DNA of 64,000 bases, taken from the NCBI RefSeq assembly GCF_016907515.1, contig NZ_JAFBBY010000001.1:3596001-3660000 (forward strand), given 5' to 3'. Positions 15,970 to 25,474 of the stretch are shown here, in pieces. The notes under the pieces are model-generated. The model ran no database searches. It was not told where the DNA came from and saw only the letters and a list, made by a program, of their open reading frames with translations. Position numbers and translations under genes: made by a program. This stretch comes from Nocardioides nitrophenolicus. GTDB lineage: Bacteria > Actinomycetota > Actinomycetes > Propionibacteriales > Nocardioidaceae. Position 1 is the first letter of the stretch; each line of letters opens with the position of its first letter.

Positions 15970-17204
15970 GCCGTCACCCCTGCCCGGTCGTCGCGGACGA
16001 CGTCGCCGCCCTTCATCACCCACCGCAGCGACCGGAACGCGCTGGTCGCCCGGGTCGGGTCGTCGTCCATCGCGATCAGGTCGGCCCACTTGCCGGCCTC
16101 GACGGTGCCGATGTCGGCGTCCGCGCCGAGCCAACGGGCCGGCACGATGGTGGCCGCCCGCAGCGCCGCCAGGGGCGCCAGGCCGTGCTCGGCCATGTGC
16201 TCGAGCTCGCGGACGGTGCCGGTGGTGCCCTCCGTGGGCCAGAACGGCGGCATGTCGCTGCCGAGCATGATCTCGACGCCGGCGGCCAGCGCCATCCGGT
16301 AGCTCTCCACGTGCCGCGGACCGGCCGAGAGCGAGCGCTCCTGCATCCAGGCCGGTACGCCGAGCTGGTCGAAGAAGTCGCCGCAGCGGGTGACGATCAG
16401 GGTCGGAACGAGCGCGGTCCCGGCCTGCGCCATCGCCGCCGCGACCTCCTCGGTGAGCTGGTAGCCGTGCTCCACGCAGTCCAGGCCGCGCTCGACGGCG
16501 GCCTGGATGACGGGCGCCGGACCGGCGTGCGCGGTGACCTTGCGGCCCCAGGCGTGGGCCGTCTCGATCGCGGCGTCGATCTCGTCGAGGGTCAGCTGGG
16601 GCGTGTCGATCTGCTCGTGCTCGCCGGCGATGCCGCCCGAGATCATGATCTTGATCAGGTCGGCTCCGGCCGAGACCTGGGATCGGACGCCGCGCCGGAA
16701 GCCGTCCGCGCCGTCGCACTCGAGGGTGTCGGTGCCCTCGTGACCGTGGCCGCCGGTGCAGACCAGCGCGCGTCCGGCGGTGAAGATCCGCGGCCCGGCC
16801 ACCTGCCCCGCCTCGATGGCTCGTCGGAGGGCGAAGTCGGCGTGGGACTTCTCGGCCACGCACCGCACGGTGGTGACGCCGGCCAGCAGGGTACGCCGGG
16901 CGCCCGACGCCATGTGCAGCGCGAGGGCGTGCGGGTTGAGGTCTTTGAGCGCGTCGCCCGCGGGCCCGGGCAGGGACAGCGAGAAGTGGGTGTGCATGTT
17001 GAGCAGGCCCGCGGTGACGTACGCGCCGCCGAGGTCCACCCGCCGCGCGCCGGCCGGCGCCTGCGCCGTCACGGCGTCCTCGGGCCCGACGGCCCGGATC
17101 CGCCCGTCGCTCACCCACACGGCGTGATCGCGCAGGGGCTGGTCGGCGACGCCGTCGACCACGTGGCAGTGGTGCAGGACGACGTCCTCGGTCGGCTCGG
17201 TCAC
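15966..17204 (-). CDS. metal-dependent amidohydrolase (imidazolonepropionase/prolidase-like)
   Basis: The 412-residue TIM-barrel hydrolase has the binuclear amidohydrolase signature. NMHTHFSLSLPG gives HxH, ADLIKIMISGG the bridging lysine (probably carboxylated), VTAHAGPAPV and CVEHGYQL the two histidines, and IMLGSDMPPFWP the catalytic Asp. A small beta-sandwich is formed by both termini (VVLHHCHVVDG and GKWADLIAMDDDP). Relatives include Xaa-Pro and Xaa-Arg dipeptidases and enzymes acting on cyclic amides. With the dipeptide transporter and DUF885 proteins next door, an N-acyl or dipeptide-like substrate is likely (inference). GHGHEGTDTLECDGADGF is a loop seen in this subfamily. It overlaps the TIGR04076 gene by 4 bp. 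Confidence 0.85.
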   Translation of the reverse strand: MTEPTEDVVLHHCHVVDGVADQPLRDHAVWVSDGRIRAVGPEDAVTAQAPAGARRVDLGGAYVTAGLLNMHTHFSLSLPGPAGDALKDLNPHALALHMASGARRTLLAGVTTVRCVAEKSHADFALRRAIEAGQVAGPRIFTAGRALVCTGGHGHEGTDTLECDGADGFRRGVRSQVSAGADLIKIMISGGIAGEHEQIDTPQLTLDEIDAAIETAHAWGRKVTAHAGPAPVIQAAVERGLDCVEHGYQLTEEVAAAMAQAGTALVPTLIVTRCGDFFDQLGVPAWMQERSLSAGPRHVESYRMALAAGVEIMLGSDMPPFWPTEGTTGTVRELEHMAEHGLAPLAALRAATIVPARWLGADADIGTVEAGKWADLIAMDDDPTRATSAFRSLRWVMKGGDVVRDDRAGVTA

Positions 17205-17251
17205 GTTCGTTGTCTCGCTTTCGTGGGGGCGATGCGATGGAGGAGGGCCGG

Positions 17252-17971
17252 TCAGAACAGCCGCGGGGTCACCACGGAGACGACGACGGCGAGCTCCTCG
17301 GCCTCGTTGTTGAGCTCGTGGGGGATGTTGGAGCGCAGGTGCAGGCTGTCGCCCTGGCGCAGCACGTGGCTGGTCCCGTCGACGATGAAGGTCAGCTCAC
17401 CGGAGATCACGTACGCGAACTCCTCGCCCTCGTGGACCTCGGCGCCCGCGCGCCGACCACCCGGCTCGATGGTCACCAGCATCGGCTCCAGGGTGAGCCC
17501 GGGCGCGCGCTGCGAGAGCAGGCGGTAGGTGCGCAGCCCGCTGACGAACTGCGACGAGTGCTCGCCGCTGCCGCGGGTGAGCGTGAAGTACGGCCCGGGG
17601 GAGGCGGCGGGCGAGGTGGCGTCGGCGGGGACCGCGGCGAGCGGGGCGGCCGGCGGCGCTGGAGTGGCGGGGGCTGCGGCGGCGGCCGGGGCGGTGGCCG
17701 GCGACTCGGCGGCCGGGCCGTCCTCGAAGAACGCGGTGATCGGGTGCCCGAGGTCGTCGGCGAGGTCGCGCAGCGTGGTGAGGCTGATCGAGGTGAGCCC
17801 CCGCTCCAGCTGGGACAGGAAGCCGACCGACAGGCCGCTGCGGGCGGCCAGGGCGCGCAGGGTGAGCCCCTGCTGGGTGCGGAAGGCGCGCACATGTCGG
17901 CCGATCACGGCGGACAGGTCGGCCGGCGCCGCCGGCTCCGGCGCGCTGTCGATGCGGGTGCGCTCGACCAT
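17252..17971 (-). CDS. XRE-family regulator with C-terminal cupin domain
   Basis: The 239-residue protein combines an N-terminal XRE helix-turn-helix (residues about 22-80: IGRHVRAFRTQQGLTLRALA, GLSVGFLSQLERGLTSISLT) with a C-terminal cupin (about 165-235: MLVTIEPGG, HEGEEFAYVISGELTF, GDSLHLRSNIPHELNN). A roughly 45-residue Ala/Pro-rich low-complexity linker joins them. This HipB/PuuR-like class senses a small molecule through the cupin. It is transcribed away from the DUF885/ABC operon and just downstream of a perfect 9-bp inverted repeat in the shared promoter region, so it likely controls both directions. A 47-bp gap separates it from the amidohydrolase, making one leftward operon. Confidence 0.88.
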   Translation of the reverse strand: MVERTRIDSAPEPAAPADLSAVIGRHVRAFRTQQGLTLRALAARSGLSVGFLSQLERGLTSISLTTLRDLADDLGHPITAFFEDGPAAESPATAPAAAAAPATPAPPAAPLAAVPADATSPAASPGPYFTLTRGSGEHSSQFVSGLRTYRLLSQRAPGLTLEPMLVTIEPGGRRAGAEVHEGEEFAYVISGELTFIVDGTSHVLRQGDSLHLRSNIPHELNNEAEELAVVVSVVTPRLF

Positions 17972-18012
17972 CGGGTGCTCCGTTCGCCCTCGTTGTCTCA
18001 GAACTTCTTGGG

Positions 18013-18036
18013 ACCATCAAACTCTTGTTTGATGGT
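18013..18036. promoter_or_regulatory. palindromic operator in the divergent promoter region
   Basis: ACCATCAAA (18013-18021) and TTTGATGGT (18028-18036) form a perfect 9-bp inverted repeat with a 6-bp spacer. A second inverted pair, GTACTGT (18035-18041) and ACAGTAC (18058-18064), overlaps its right end. The region between the divergent regulator (17971) and DUF885 gene (18098) is the only AT-rich patch here. It is therefore the likely promoter and binding site for the XRE-cupin regulator. No hairpin-terminator T run follows. Confidence 0.6.
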
Positions 18037-18097
18037 ACTGTACTTGTTACCTGGATCACAGTACTGGATGTGACCCGTCGAGCCGCTGGGAGGTGTC

Positions 18098-19747
18098 GTG
18101 CCGATCAGCGAGGCCGACGAGCCGCACCCGGTCGCGGAGCTCGCCTTCGCGGCCGACCCGATCGCGGCGAGCGAGGCGGGTGACCGGCGCCGCGAGGGGG
18201 AGCTGGGCGAGGTCGACCGCGACGCGCTCGCCGACCAGCGGGCCGCGCGGCGGCGACTGCTCGCCGAGGCCGAGCGGGCGGCGCCGCCCGACCCCGGCAC
18301 CCGGGCCTGGCTGGAGCACCAGGTGCTGCTGGCCGAGCTGCGCCGGGGAGCCGCGACCGACGAGCGGATCCAGGTGGCGTCCCGGGTGCCCTACTGGTAC
18401 GCCGAGCGGCTCGGCTCGGCGCTGTCGACGGTGATGGTCCCCGGCGACGCGTCCGCCGCGGACGCCCTGCTCTCCCGGCTGCGCCGGATCCCGGGCCACC
18501 TCGACGCGGCACGCGCCAACCTGGGTGAGGACGTGCCGCGGGTGTGGGCCGAGATGGGGGAGACCGCCGCCCGGGGGCTGGCGGGCTTCCTCGCGACCGC
18601 GGTCCCCGAGTACGCCGTGGGCCTGCCGCCGGCGCTGGCCGGCGACGTCGCCGCGGCCGCCCTGGCCGCGGGGCCCGCGGTCGAGGAGTTCGCCGACTTC
18701 TCCGGCGCCCTGGCCGAGCGCGCCACCGGCCGTTGGCAGGCCGGGACGGCGTACGTCGACCTGCTGCTGCGCGAGGTCCACCATCTCGACCTCGACGCCG
18801 CGCAGCTGATGGCCCTGGGCCGCGAGCGGGTGGACTCCGACGAGGCGGCCCTGGTGGCGTTCGCCGCGGCCCGGGACCCGCGCCGCGACTGGCGCGAGCA
18901 GATCGAGGCGATCAAGGACGACCACCCCGAGTCGGCGGGGCTCCTCGACGCCTATGGCGCCGCGACGCGCGCGGTGCGGCGGCACACCGCCGAGGCGGGC
19001 CTGCTCAGCCTCCCGGAGGGCGAGGAGTGCGTGCTGGACTGGGTCCCGGCATACCGCCGCGAGAGCCTGCCGCTCGGCGAGATGGCGCCGAGCGCGCCGT
19101 ACTCCGCCGGCCTGCGCAGCGAGTTCCGGATCACGCCGACCGACCCGCGCCTCTCGGCGGAGCGACGCCGCGGGCACGCGCGCGAGAACAGCCACGTCTT
19201 CATCGCCTCGATCGCCGGGCACGAGACCTATCCGGGCCACCACCTCCAGGCGGTCCACCACAAGCTCGGCACCGAGCGTGGCTCGGTGCTGCGCTTCGTG
19301 CAGTCGCCGCAGTTCGTCGAGGGCTGGGGCCTGTACGTCGAGGACCTGCTCGAGGAGTCGGGCTTCATGGCCGACGACGGGGTGCGGCTGTTCAAGCGGC
19401 GCAACGCGCTGTGGCGAGCGCTGCGGATCGTCATCGACGTCGGGCTGCACACCGGGACCCTGAGCGAGCCGGAGGCGGTGGCGCTGCTGGTCGAGCGGGC
19501 CGGCATGGAGCAGCACCTGGCCGCCGGGGAGGTGCGCCGCTACCTGCGCCACGACAACCCGACCTATCCCTCGAGCTATGTCCTGGGCCGCGACGCGCTG
19601 CACGCCGTCCGGGCCGAGGCGCGGGCGCGGGCCGGGGGCGGGTTCCGGCTGCAGGCCTTCCACGACGAGCTGCTCTCCCACGGCTCGCCGCCCGTCGCCC
19701 TGCTGGCCGCGGTCATGCGCGCCGCAGGTGGACCGTCTGCACGGTGA
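18098..19747 (+). CDS. DUF885 family protein (metallopeptidase-like)
   Basis: The 549-residue cytoplasmic protein (no signal peptide) belongs to DUF885. The second half carries the zincin-like HETYPGHHLQAVHHK motif (near residue 380) followed about 45 residues later by FVEGWGLYVEDLLEE, which supplies the third metal ligand Glu. LRIVIDVGLHTG, ERAGM and YPSSYVLGRDAL complete the C-terminal conserved core. DUF885 proteins resemble M2/M32 carboxypeptidase folds, but characterised activities are few. It starts with GTG, with GGGAGG 4 nt upstream, and heads the rightward operon. A second, divergent DUF885 gene lies at 26502, so the two probably act on related amide-bonded substrates imported by the ABC system between them. 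Confidence 0.85.
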   Translation: MPISEADEPHPVAELAFAADPIAASEAGDRRREGELGEVDRDALADQRAARRRLLAEAERAAPPDPGTRAWLEHQVLLAELRRGAATDERIQVASRVPYWYAERLGSALSTVMVPGDASAADALLSRLRRIPGHLDAARANLGEDVPRVWAEMGETAARGLAGFLATAVPEYAVGLPPALAGDVAAAALAAGPAVEEFADFSGALAERATGRWQAGTAYVDLLLREVHHLDLDAAQLMALGRERVDSDEAALVAFAAARDPRRDWREQIEAIKDDHPESAGLLDAYGAATRAVRRHTAEAGLLSLPEGEECVLDWVPAYRRESLPLGEMAPSAPYSAGLRSEFRITPTDPRLSAERRRGHARENSHVFIASIAGHETYPGHHLQAVHHKLGTERGSVLRFVQSPQFVEGWGLYVEDLLEESGFMADDGVRLFKRRNALWRALRIVIDVGLHTGTLSEPEAVALLVERAGMEQHLAAGEVRRYLRHDNPTYPSSYVLGRDALHAVRAEARARAGGGFRLQAFHDELLSHGSPPVALLAAVMRAAGGPSAR

Positions 19748-19859
19748 GAACCATTGACGTGAGACGAATCACGGTGTTTAGTGACGCAAAAGTCTGTTCA
19801 CTGCACCACAACCCGGGCCACGGTGGGCCATGCCCCTCTGCCCAGCTGGGAGGAAGACC

Positions 19860-21455
19860 ATGAAGCGCACGTTCACCCCTCGGCGGCTCATCGGAGCCGT
19901 CATCGGGGTCGTCGTGGTCTCGGGCCTGGCGGCCTGCGGAGGCGGCGAGTCCGAGGCGGGCAGCGGTTCGGCCCTGACCGTCAACACCTCGTTCGTCGTG
20001 AAGAGCCTGGATCCCGGTGCGGTCTACGAGCCGACGGGCAATGTCGTCGTGCACGCGCTCTACGACACCCTGGTCACCTTCGAGGGCGACGACGTCTCCA
20101 CGCCCGTCCCGGACCTGGCCGAGTCCTACGAAGCCTCCCCGGACGCGACGACCTTCACCTTCACGCTGGACCAGGACGCGGTCTTCTCCGACGGCAGCCC
20201 GGTCACCTCCGCCGACGTGGTCTTCAGCCTCAACCGGCTCAAGAACCTCAAGGGCAGCGCCGCGGCGATCGTCACCAACCTCAGCTTCGAGGCGCCCGAC
20301 GAGCGCACCGTGGTCGTGACCAGCTCGGTCCCGGACCCGAGCGTGCCCTCGATGCTCACCATGCCGGCGACCGGCATCTTGAACTCCAAGGTGGCCAAGG
20401 AGCACGGCGGCGACGACAGCGCCGACGCCGCGAGCACCGACAAGCTGACCAGCTACCTCAACAACACCGCGGCCGGCAGCGGACCGTACGTCATCGAGTC
20501 GTTCGACGCCGCCTCCCGGATCGTGCTGTCGGCGAACCCGAAGTACTGGGGCGAGAAGCCGGCGTTCCCGCGGGTGGTGTTCCAGAACATGGACGTGCAG
20601 AACCAGAAGCTGACCATGTCGAAGAAGCCGGACGCCTCGGTCGCGATGGACCTGTCGGGCAGCTCGCTCGACGGCCTGCCCGGTGAGCTGCAGCAGACCA
20701 GCAGCCCGAACACCTACTACCAGCTGCGCCTGAGCCAGGACCCGTCGGTCAGCAAGGTGACGTCCAACCACGACTTCGTCCAGGCGCTGCGCGCCGCGAT
20801 GGACTACGACGGCATCGCCGCCATCTTCGGCGAGGGCGGCCAGCCGGCCGCGGGCGACGTGCCGACCGCGTTCGCCGGCGCGCTGCCGGCCTCGGAGGCG
20901 CAGAAGCAGGACCTGACCAAGGCCAAGGAGCTGCTGGCCGCATCGGGCGTGGGTGACACCCCGGTCAAGCTGCTCTACCCGGCGCTGACCTTCGGCGGCG
21001 TCGACCTCGGCACGATCGCGACCAAGGTCCAGGCCGACGCGGCCAAGGCCGGCATCAAGATCGAGCTGGACCCCGCGCCGATCGCGTCCTTCCTCGAGCA
21101 GCGCAAGGGCGGCAAGGTCGCGCTGAGCTTCAGCCCGCAGTCCTTCGACTACCCGGTGGCGACCGTCGAGGTCTCCGACCTGATGCCGGGCGGCGGCGCG
21201 GCCGAGGCCGCCGGCTGGACCGAGGAGAACGCCGACCCCGAGACGGTCGCGGCCGCCCAGAAGGCGCTGTCCACCTTCGACCCGGCCGAGCAGGCGACGG
21301 CGATCCAGGACTGGCAGCGGCTGATGCTGCAGCACTCGCCGTTCATCACCCTGGCCTACAACTCGGGTGTGGTGGTCGCGAGTCCCGACCTGTCCGACGC
21401 GACCTTCACCGCGGCGGGCTGGACCCTGGACGTCGCGGACATCGGGCGCAAGTAG
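19860..21455 (+). CDS. ABC transporter substrate-binding lipoprotein, family 5 (dipeptide/nickel type)
   Basis: The 531-residue protein has a lipoprotein signal: MKRTFTPRR, a hydrophobic stretch, and the lipobox SGLAAC, giving a lipidated Cys near residue 26. The mature part has the SBP_bac_5 layout: LDPGAVYEPTGNVVVHALYDTL, PDLAESYEASPDATTFTFTL, FSDGSPVTSADVVFSLNRLK and later ANPKYWGEKP. It captures oligopeptides or similar ligands outside the membrane for the permeases that follow. The ATG at 19860 is preceded by GGGAGGA (19848-19854), so an in-frame ATG 30 bp upstream is not needed. A weak promoter-like TTGACG (19754) occurs in the 112-bp gap before it. Confidence 0.9.
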   Translation: MKRTFTPRRLIGAVIGVVVVSGLAACGGGESEAGSGSALTVNTSFVVKSLDPGAVYEPTGNVVVHALYDTLVTFEGDDVSTPVPDLAESYEASPDATTFTFTLDQDAVFSDGSPVTSADVVFSLNRLKNLKGSAAAIVTNLSFEAPDERTVVVTSSVPDPSVPSMLTMPATGILNSKVAKEHGGDDSADAASTDKLTSYLNNTAAGSGPYVIESFDAASRIVLSANPKYWGEKPAFPRVVFQNMDVQNQKLTMSKKPDASVAMDLSGSSLDGLPGELQQTSSPNTYYQLRLSQDPSVSKVTSNHDFVQALRAAMDYDGIAAIFGEGGQPAAGDVPTAFAGALPASEAQKQDLTKAKELLAASGVGDTPVKLLYPALTFGGVDLGTIATKVQADAAKAGIKIELDPAPIASFLEQRKGGKVALSFSPQSFDYPVATVEVSDLMPGGGAAEAAGWTEENADPETVAAAQKALSTFDPAEQATAIQDWQRLMLQHSPFITLAYNSGVVVASPDLSDATFTAAGWTLDVADIGRK

Positions 21456-22556
21456 GTGGCAGGCGGACGGGCGGCGCCTCCGAGCACGGGGGAGAGCGCC
21501 GCCACGACGACCAGGACCGTGGTCGTCCACCGGCACCGTGGTCGGCTGGCCCGGTTCGTCGTACGCAAGCTGCTGATCACGCTCGGCCTGCTGCTCGGCG
21601 TCACGGTGGTGACCTTCCTGCTGGTGCAGCTGGTCCCGGGCGACCCGACGACGACGAACCTCTCGGAGTCGGCGCAGAACGACCCCGCCGTGGTGGCCGC
21701 CTACCGGGCGAAGTGGGGCCTGGACCAGCCGATGGTCGTGCAGTACCTCACCTATCTCGGCAACCTGCTCCAGGGCGACCTGGGGATCTCGCAGAGCACC
21801 GGCAACACCGTCGCCGGGGACCTCGGCCGCTACGTGCCGGCGACCCTGGAGATCGCGCTGCCGGCCATGACCTTGTCGCTGGTGATCAGCGTGGTCGTCG
21901 GCATGTGGGCGGCCGTCCGCAAGGACCGGCCCGCCGACCACACCGTGCGCGGGGTGGCCCTGGTGGGCCTCTCCACCCCGTCGTTCTGGCTCGCGATCCT
22001 GGCGCTGTACGTCTTCTTCTACGTCCTCGGGATCGCGCCGAACGGCGGCCGGCTCAGCGTCCAGTACGTGCCCCCGGACAAGATCACCGGGATGTACACC
22101 GTGGACGCGCTGCTGACCGGCCGGCCCGAGGTCTTCTGGGACGCGGTCGCCCACCTGGCGCTCCCGGTGCTGGTGCTGACCTGCCTGACGGTGTCGGCCC
22201 TGATCCGATTCGTGCGCTCGGCGATGCTCGAGGTGCTGGACCAGGACTACGTCAAGGCGGCGACGGCCAAGGGCCTGTCCCGGTGGACCGTGCTGCGCCG
22301 CCACGTGCTGCGCGCCGGCCTGGTCCAGGTGGTGACCGTCGGCGGTCTCGCCTTCGCCTCGCTGCTGTCGGGCACCGTGCTCATCGAGCAGATCTACAGC
22401 TGGCCCGGAGTCGGCCAGTACGCCTATCGCGCCGCGGTCAACCTCGACCTCCCGGCGATCATGGGCGTGAGCCTGTTCGTGGCGCTCGTCTACACCCTGG
22501 TCAACCTGCTCGTCGACCTGCTCTACGGCGTGATCGACCCGAGGATCCGGCTATGA
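21456..22556 (+). CDS. ABC transporter permease, DppB-like
   Basis: The 366-residue membrane protein has the DppB/OppB fold. One N-terminal transmembrane helix (VRKLLITLGLLLGVTVVTFLLV) is followed by VQLVPGDPTT, a large extracytoplasmic loop, and five more membrane segments. The ABC-binding EAA region is ALIRFVRSAMLEVLDQDYVKAATAKGL, with the later PGVGQYAYRAAVNLDLP. The assigned GTG start follows the binding-protein stop directly and lacks a good RBS; about 30 N-terminal residues are hydrophilic and of doubtful authenticity. It overlaps the next permease by 4 bp (ATGA), as expected for a heterodimeric permease pair. Confidence 0.88.
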   Translation: MAGGRAAPPSTGESAATTTRTVVVHRHRGRLARFVVRKLLITLGLLLGVTVVTFLLVQLVPGDPTTTNLSESAQNDPAVVAAYRAKWGLDQPMVVQYLTYLGNLLQGDLGISQSTGNTVAGDLGRYVPATLEIALPAMTLSLVISVVVGMWAAVRKDRPADHTVRGVALVGLSTPSFWLAILALYVFFYVLGIAPNGGRLSVQYVPPDKITGMYTVDALLTGRPEVFWDAVAHLALPVLVLTCLTVSALIRFVRSAMLEVLDQDYVKAATAKGLSRWTVLRRHVLRAGLVQVVTVGGLAFASLLSGTVLIEQIYSWPGVGQYAYRAAVNLDLPAIMGVSLFVALVYTLVNLLVDLLYGVIDPRIRL

Positions 22557-23500
22557 CGCTTCCCGATCCCACGCCGGACGCCGTGAGCCCCAGCCCGGCG
22601 GCCCTGGCGGACCCGGCGAGCGACGCCGCGCTCGCGCCGCGGCGCTGGCTCGGGCTGAGGCGGGGCGCGGCCGGAGCGACGGCCCGGCGTCCCCGGTGGC
22701 GCGGCCTGACCCTGCTCGCCGCGGTGATCCTCGCCGGCTGGACCCTGGCCGCCCTGCTGGCGCCGGTGATCGCGCCCTACGACCCGCTCGAGCAGGTCGG
22801 GACCTACTACGCGCCGCCTTCCGGCGCGCACTGGTTCGGCACCGACCAGCTGGGCCGGGACGTGCTCAGCCGGGTGATCTACGGCGCCCGCCTCTCCCTG
22901 CCGCTCGCCGTGGTGATCGTGGCCCTCGCGCTGGCGCTCGGCGGCACCCTCGGCCTGATCGCCGGCTACATCGGCCGCGGGGTCGACGAGGCGCTGATGC
23001 GGCTGACCGACCTGGTCTTCGCCTTCCCCCAGATCATCTTGGCGATGGCGGTGTCCGCTGCCTTCGGGCCGAGCACTCGCAACGCCGTGCTGGCGCTGGT
23101 GATCGTCTCGTGGCCGATCTACGCCCGGGTGGTGCGCAGCGCGGTGCTGTCCATCCGGGGCTCGGACTTCCTCCAGGCCTCGCGGATGCTCGGCGTCGGG
23201 CCGTGGACGGCGCTGCGCCGCGATGTCGTGCCGAACAGCGTGGGCCCGTCGGTCGTCCTGGGCAGCCTCGAGCTGGGCAACGCGGTGCTGCTCCTGGCGT
23301 CGCTGTCGTTCCTCGGTCTCGGCCCGCGCCCGCCGGCACCGGAGTGGGGAGCGATGATCGCGGCGGGATCCACCGACCTGTCGAAGTGGTGGGTCAGCAT
23401 CATCCCCGGCATCGCGATCCTGACCACGGTGCTCGCGTTCAACATGCTCGGCGACGCGATCCGCGACTGGCTGGATCCGAGAAACCGGAGTGCCCGATGA
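22553..23500 (+). CDS. ABC transporter permease, DppC-like
   Basis: The 315-residue permease starts with a 55-residue hydrophilic, Ala/Pro-rich tail. A first membrane helix follows (LLAAVILAGWTLAALLAPVI), then the DppC hallmark HWFGTDQLGRDVLSRVIYGAR. The core has five further helices and the EAA loop VVRSAVLSIRGSDFLQASRMLGV with PNSVGPSVVLGSLELGNAVLL. It pairs with the preceding DppB-like subunit to form the translocation pore. ATGA overlaps on both sides show strict coupling with the permease before and ATPase after. Confidence 0.9.
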   Translation: MTLPDPTPDAVSPSPAALADPASDAALAPRRWLGLRRGAAGATARRPRWRGLTLLAAVILAGWTLAALLAPVIAPYDPLEQVGTYYAPPSGAHWFGTDQLGRDVLSRVIYGARLSLPLAVVIVALALALGGTLGLIAGYIGRGVDEALMRLTDLVFAFPQIILAMAVSAAFGPSTRNAVLALVIVSWPIYARVVRSAVLSIRGSDFLQASRMLGVGPWTALRRDVVPNSVGPSVVLGSLELGNAVLLLASLSFLGLGPRPPAPEWGAMIAAGSTDLSKWWVSIIPGIAILTTVLAFNMLGDAIRDWLDPRNRSAR

Positions 23501-24492
23501 CCGGCTCCACGGGAGAACCGCTGCTGCGCATCTCCGGCCTGCGGGTGACCCTGCCCGGCCCGGCCGGGCCGGTCGACGTGATCCGCGGCGTCGACCTGCG
23601 CGTCGACGCCGGCGAGATCGTCGGCGTCGCCGGCGAGAGCGGGTCCGGCAAGAGCCTGACCGCGTCGACGCTGCTCAACCTGCTGCCGCCGGGCGCGGTC
23701 GTGGAGGGCTCGATCCGGTTCGGCGAGCGCGAGCTGGTCGGCCTCGACGACAGGTCGTGGCGGCAGGTGCGCGGCTCGGAGATCGCCATGGTCTTCCAGG
23801 ACTCCAGCGCCGCCCTGCACCCGATGCTGACCATCGGCACCCAGCTCACCGAGCACATGCGACAGGGCCTCGGCCTGGACCGGGCGGCGGCGCGCAAGCG
23901 GGCCGTCGAGCTGCTGGACCGGGTCCGGATCCCCCAGGCGGAGCGGGTGCTCAAGGCCTATCCGCACCAGTTCTCCGGTGGCATGCGGCAGCGGATCGCG
24001 ATCGCGGTCGCGCTGGCCTGCCGGCCCCGGCTGCTGATCGCCGACGAGCCGACGACCGCGCTGGACGTGACGGTCCAGGCCGGCATCCTCGCCCTGCTCG
24101 ACGAGCTGCGGGCCGAGGGCGACCTCTCGGTCCTGTTCATCACCCACGACCTCGGCGTCCTCGCCTCGCTGACCCGGCGGTCCTACCTGTTCTACGCCGG
24201 CCGGGTGATGGAGAGCGGCCCGACCGCCGAGATGCTGACCGCGCCGGAGCACCCTTACACCGCCGCCCTGCTCGCGGCGCGCCCGCACGGCCTGGCCGGC
24301 GGCCGCACGCTGAAGGCCATCCCCGGCTCGCCGGTCGTCCCCGGCCAGTTCCCGCCCGGCTGTCCGTTCGCCCCGCGCTGCGGCTTCAGCACCCCTGAGT
24401 GCGACACCGCGCTGCCGCCCGTGGTGGCGACCTCGGCCACCCGGGAGCTGGCCTGTCCCGTGGCGCCGAGCCTGGTCGAGTCGGGGGCCTGA
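23497..24492 (+). CDS. ABC transporter ATP-binding protein, DppD-like
   Basis: The 331-residue ATPase has Walker [10 protein letters not shown]-loop [12 protein letters not shown], signature [15 protein letters not shown], Walker [13 protein letters not shown] and switch ITHDLG. The C-terminal oligopeptide-ABC domain ends [17 protein letters not shown] ... LACP. In other members its cysteines bind an iron-sulphur cluster. The residue after the Q-loop is HP, where most DppD proteins have NP, a minor departure. It begins with ATG overlapping the permease stop and should dimerise with the next ATPase. Confidence 0.92.
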   Translation: MTGSTGEPLLRISGLRVTLPGPAGPVDVIRGVDLRVDAGEIVGVAGESGSGKSLTASTLLNLLPPGAVVEGSIRFGERELVGLDDRSWRQVRGSEIAMVFQDSSAALHPMLTIGTQLTEHMRQGLGLDRAAARKRAVELLDRVRIPQAERVLKAYPHQFSGGMRQRIAIAVALACRPRLLIADEPTTALDVTVQAGILALLDELRAEGDLSVLFITHDLGVLASLTRRSYLFYAGRVMESGPTAEMLTAPEHPYTAALLAARPHGLAGGRTLKAIPGSPVVPGQFPPGCPFAPRCGFSTPECDTALPPVVATSATRELACPVAPSLVESGA

Positions 24493-24517
24493 GATGGCAC
24501 GTGAGGAAGGAGGCGCC

Positions 24518-25474
24518 GTGAGCCTGCTCGACGTGGCCGACCTGTCGGTCGAGTTCCGCTCGCCGTCGCGGGGCACCGTGCGCGCGGTGGAGGGCGTGGA
24601 CCTGCAGGTCGCCGCCGGCGAGGTGCTCGGCCTGGTCGGCGAGTCCGGGTGCGGCAAGTCGTCACTGGCCCGCGCCGCGGCCGGCCTGGCCGTGCCGAGC
24701 GGCGGCACGGTGCGCTTCGACGGCGAGCCGGTGCAGCCGGTGCGCTGGCGGCGGCGCGCGGAGAGCCAGACCCGCCTGCAGATGGTCTTCCAGGATCCGT
24801 ACGGCTCGCTGAACCCGCGGCGTACCGTCGGCTCGCAGATCCTCGACGGGATCCCGTCGGCGGTGACCGGAGCGCAGCGTGCGGAGCGCGTGGCCGACCT
24901 GCTGTCCCGGGTCGGCATGTCGCCGGACGCGGCCCGGCGCTTCCCCCACCAGTTCTCGGGCGGCCAACGCCAGCGCCTGGCGATCGCCCGGGCGCTGGCG
25001 GCGGAGCCGCGGCTGATCATCGCCGACGAGCCGGTGACCGCGCTCGACGCCTCGGCGCAGGCCCAGGTGGTCTCGCTGCTGCTGTCGCTGGTGCGGGACC
25101 TGGACGTCGGCCTGCTGTTCATCTCCCACGACCTGGCCCTGGTCCACGAGATCGCCGACCGTACGGCGGTCATGTACCTCGGCCGGATCGTGGAGACCGG
25201 GCCGACCCGGCAGCTGATGGCGCAGCCGCGCCACCCCTACACGCAGGCGCTGGTCCGCGCCATCCCGCAGATCTCGGCCGAGCCGAGCCTGCCCTTCGCG
25301 CTGATGGGCGAGGTGCCCGACGGCGCGAACATCCCCGCCGGCTGCCGGTTCAGCCCGCGCTGCGTCCACAGCACCGACCAGTGCCGCACGGAGCCGGTGC
25401 TCCGGCCGGCCGTGGACAGCGTCGTGGCCTGCTGGCGGGCCGAGGAGATCGCATCGATGGGAGCACCGACATGA
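24518..25474 (+). CDS. ABC transporter ATP-binding protein, DppF-like
   Basis: The 318-residue ATPase has Walker A GESGCGKSS, Q-loop MVFQDPYGSLNPR, signature SGGQRQRLAIARALA, Walker B LIIADEPVTALD and switch SHDLAL. A C-terminal CRFSPRCVHSTDQC segment is typical of the oligopeptide subfamily. The start is taken as GTG 24518 because a strong AAGGAGG lies at 24507-24513. An in-frame ATG at 24494, just after the upstream stop, has no comparable site but would add eight residues. The gene overlaps the LLM oxidoreductase by 4 bp, so that enzyme is part of the transport operon. Confidence 0.9.
   Translation: MSLLDVADLSVEFRSPSRGTVRAVEGVDLQVAAGEVLGLVGESGCGKSSLARAAAGLAVPSGGTVRFDGEPVQPVRWRRRAESQTRLQMVFQDPYGSLNPRRTVGSQILDGIPSAVTGAQRAERVADLLSRVGMSPDAARRFPHQFSGGQRQRLAIARALAAEPRLIIADEPVTALDASAQAQVVSLLLSLVRDLDVGLLFISHDLALVHEIADRTAVMYLGRIVETGPTRQLMAQPRHPYTQALVRAIPQISAEPSLPFALMGEVPDGANIPAGCRFSPRCVHSTDQCRTEPVLRPAVDSVVACWRAEEIASMGAPT

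Noticed and set aside
24494..24517. ATG start for the DppF-like ATPase at 24494
   Set aside because: A strong AAGGAGG lies just before GTG 24518, and the eight extra residues precede the conserved N terminus; kept only as an alternative.
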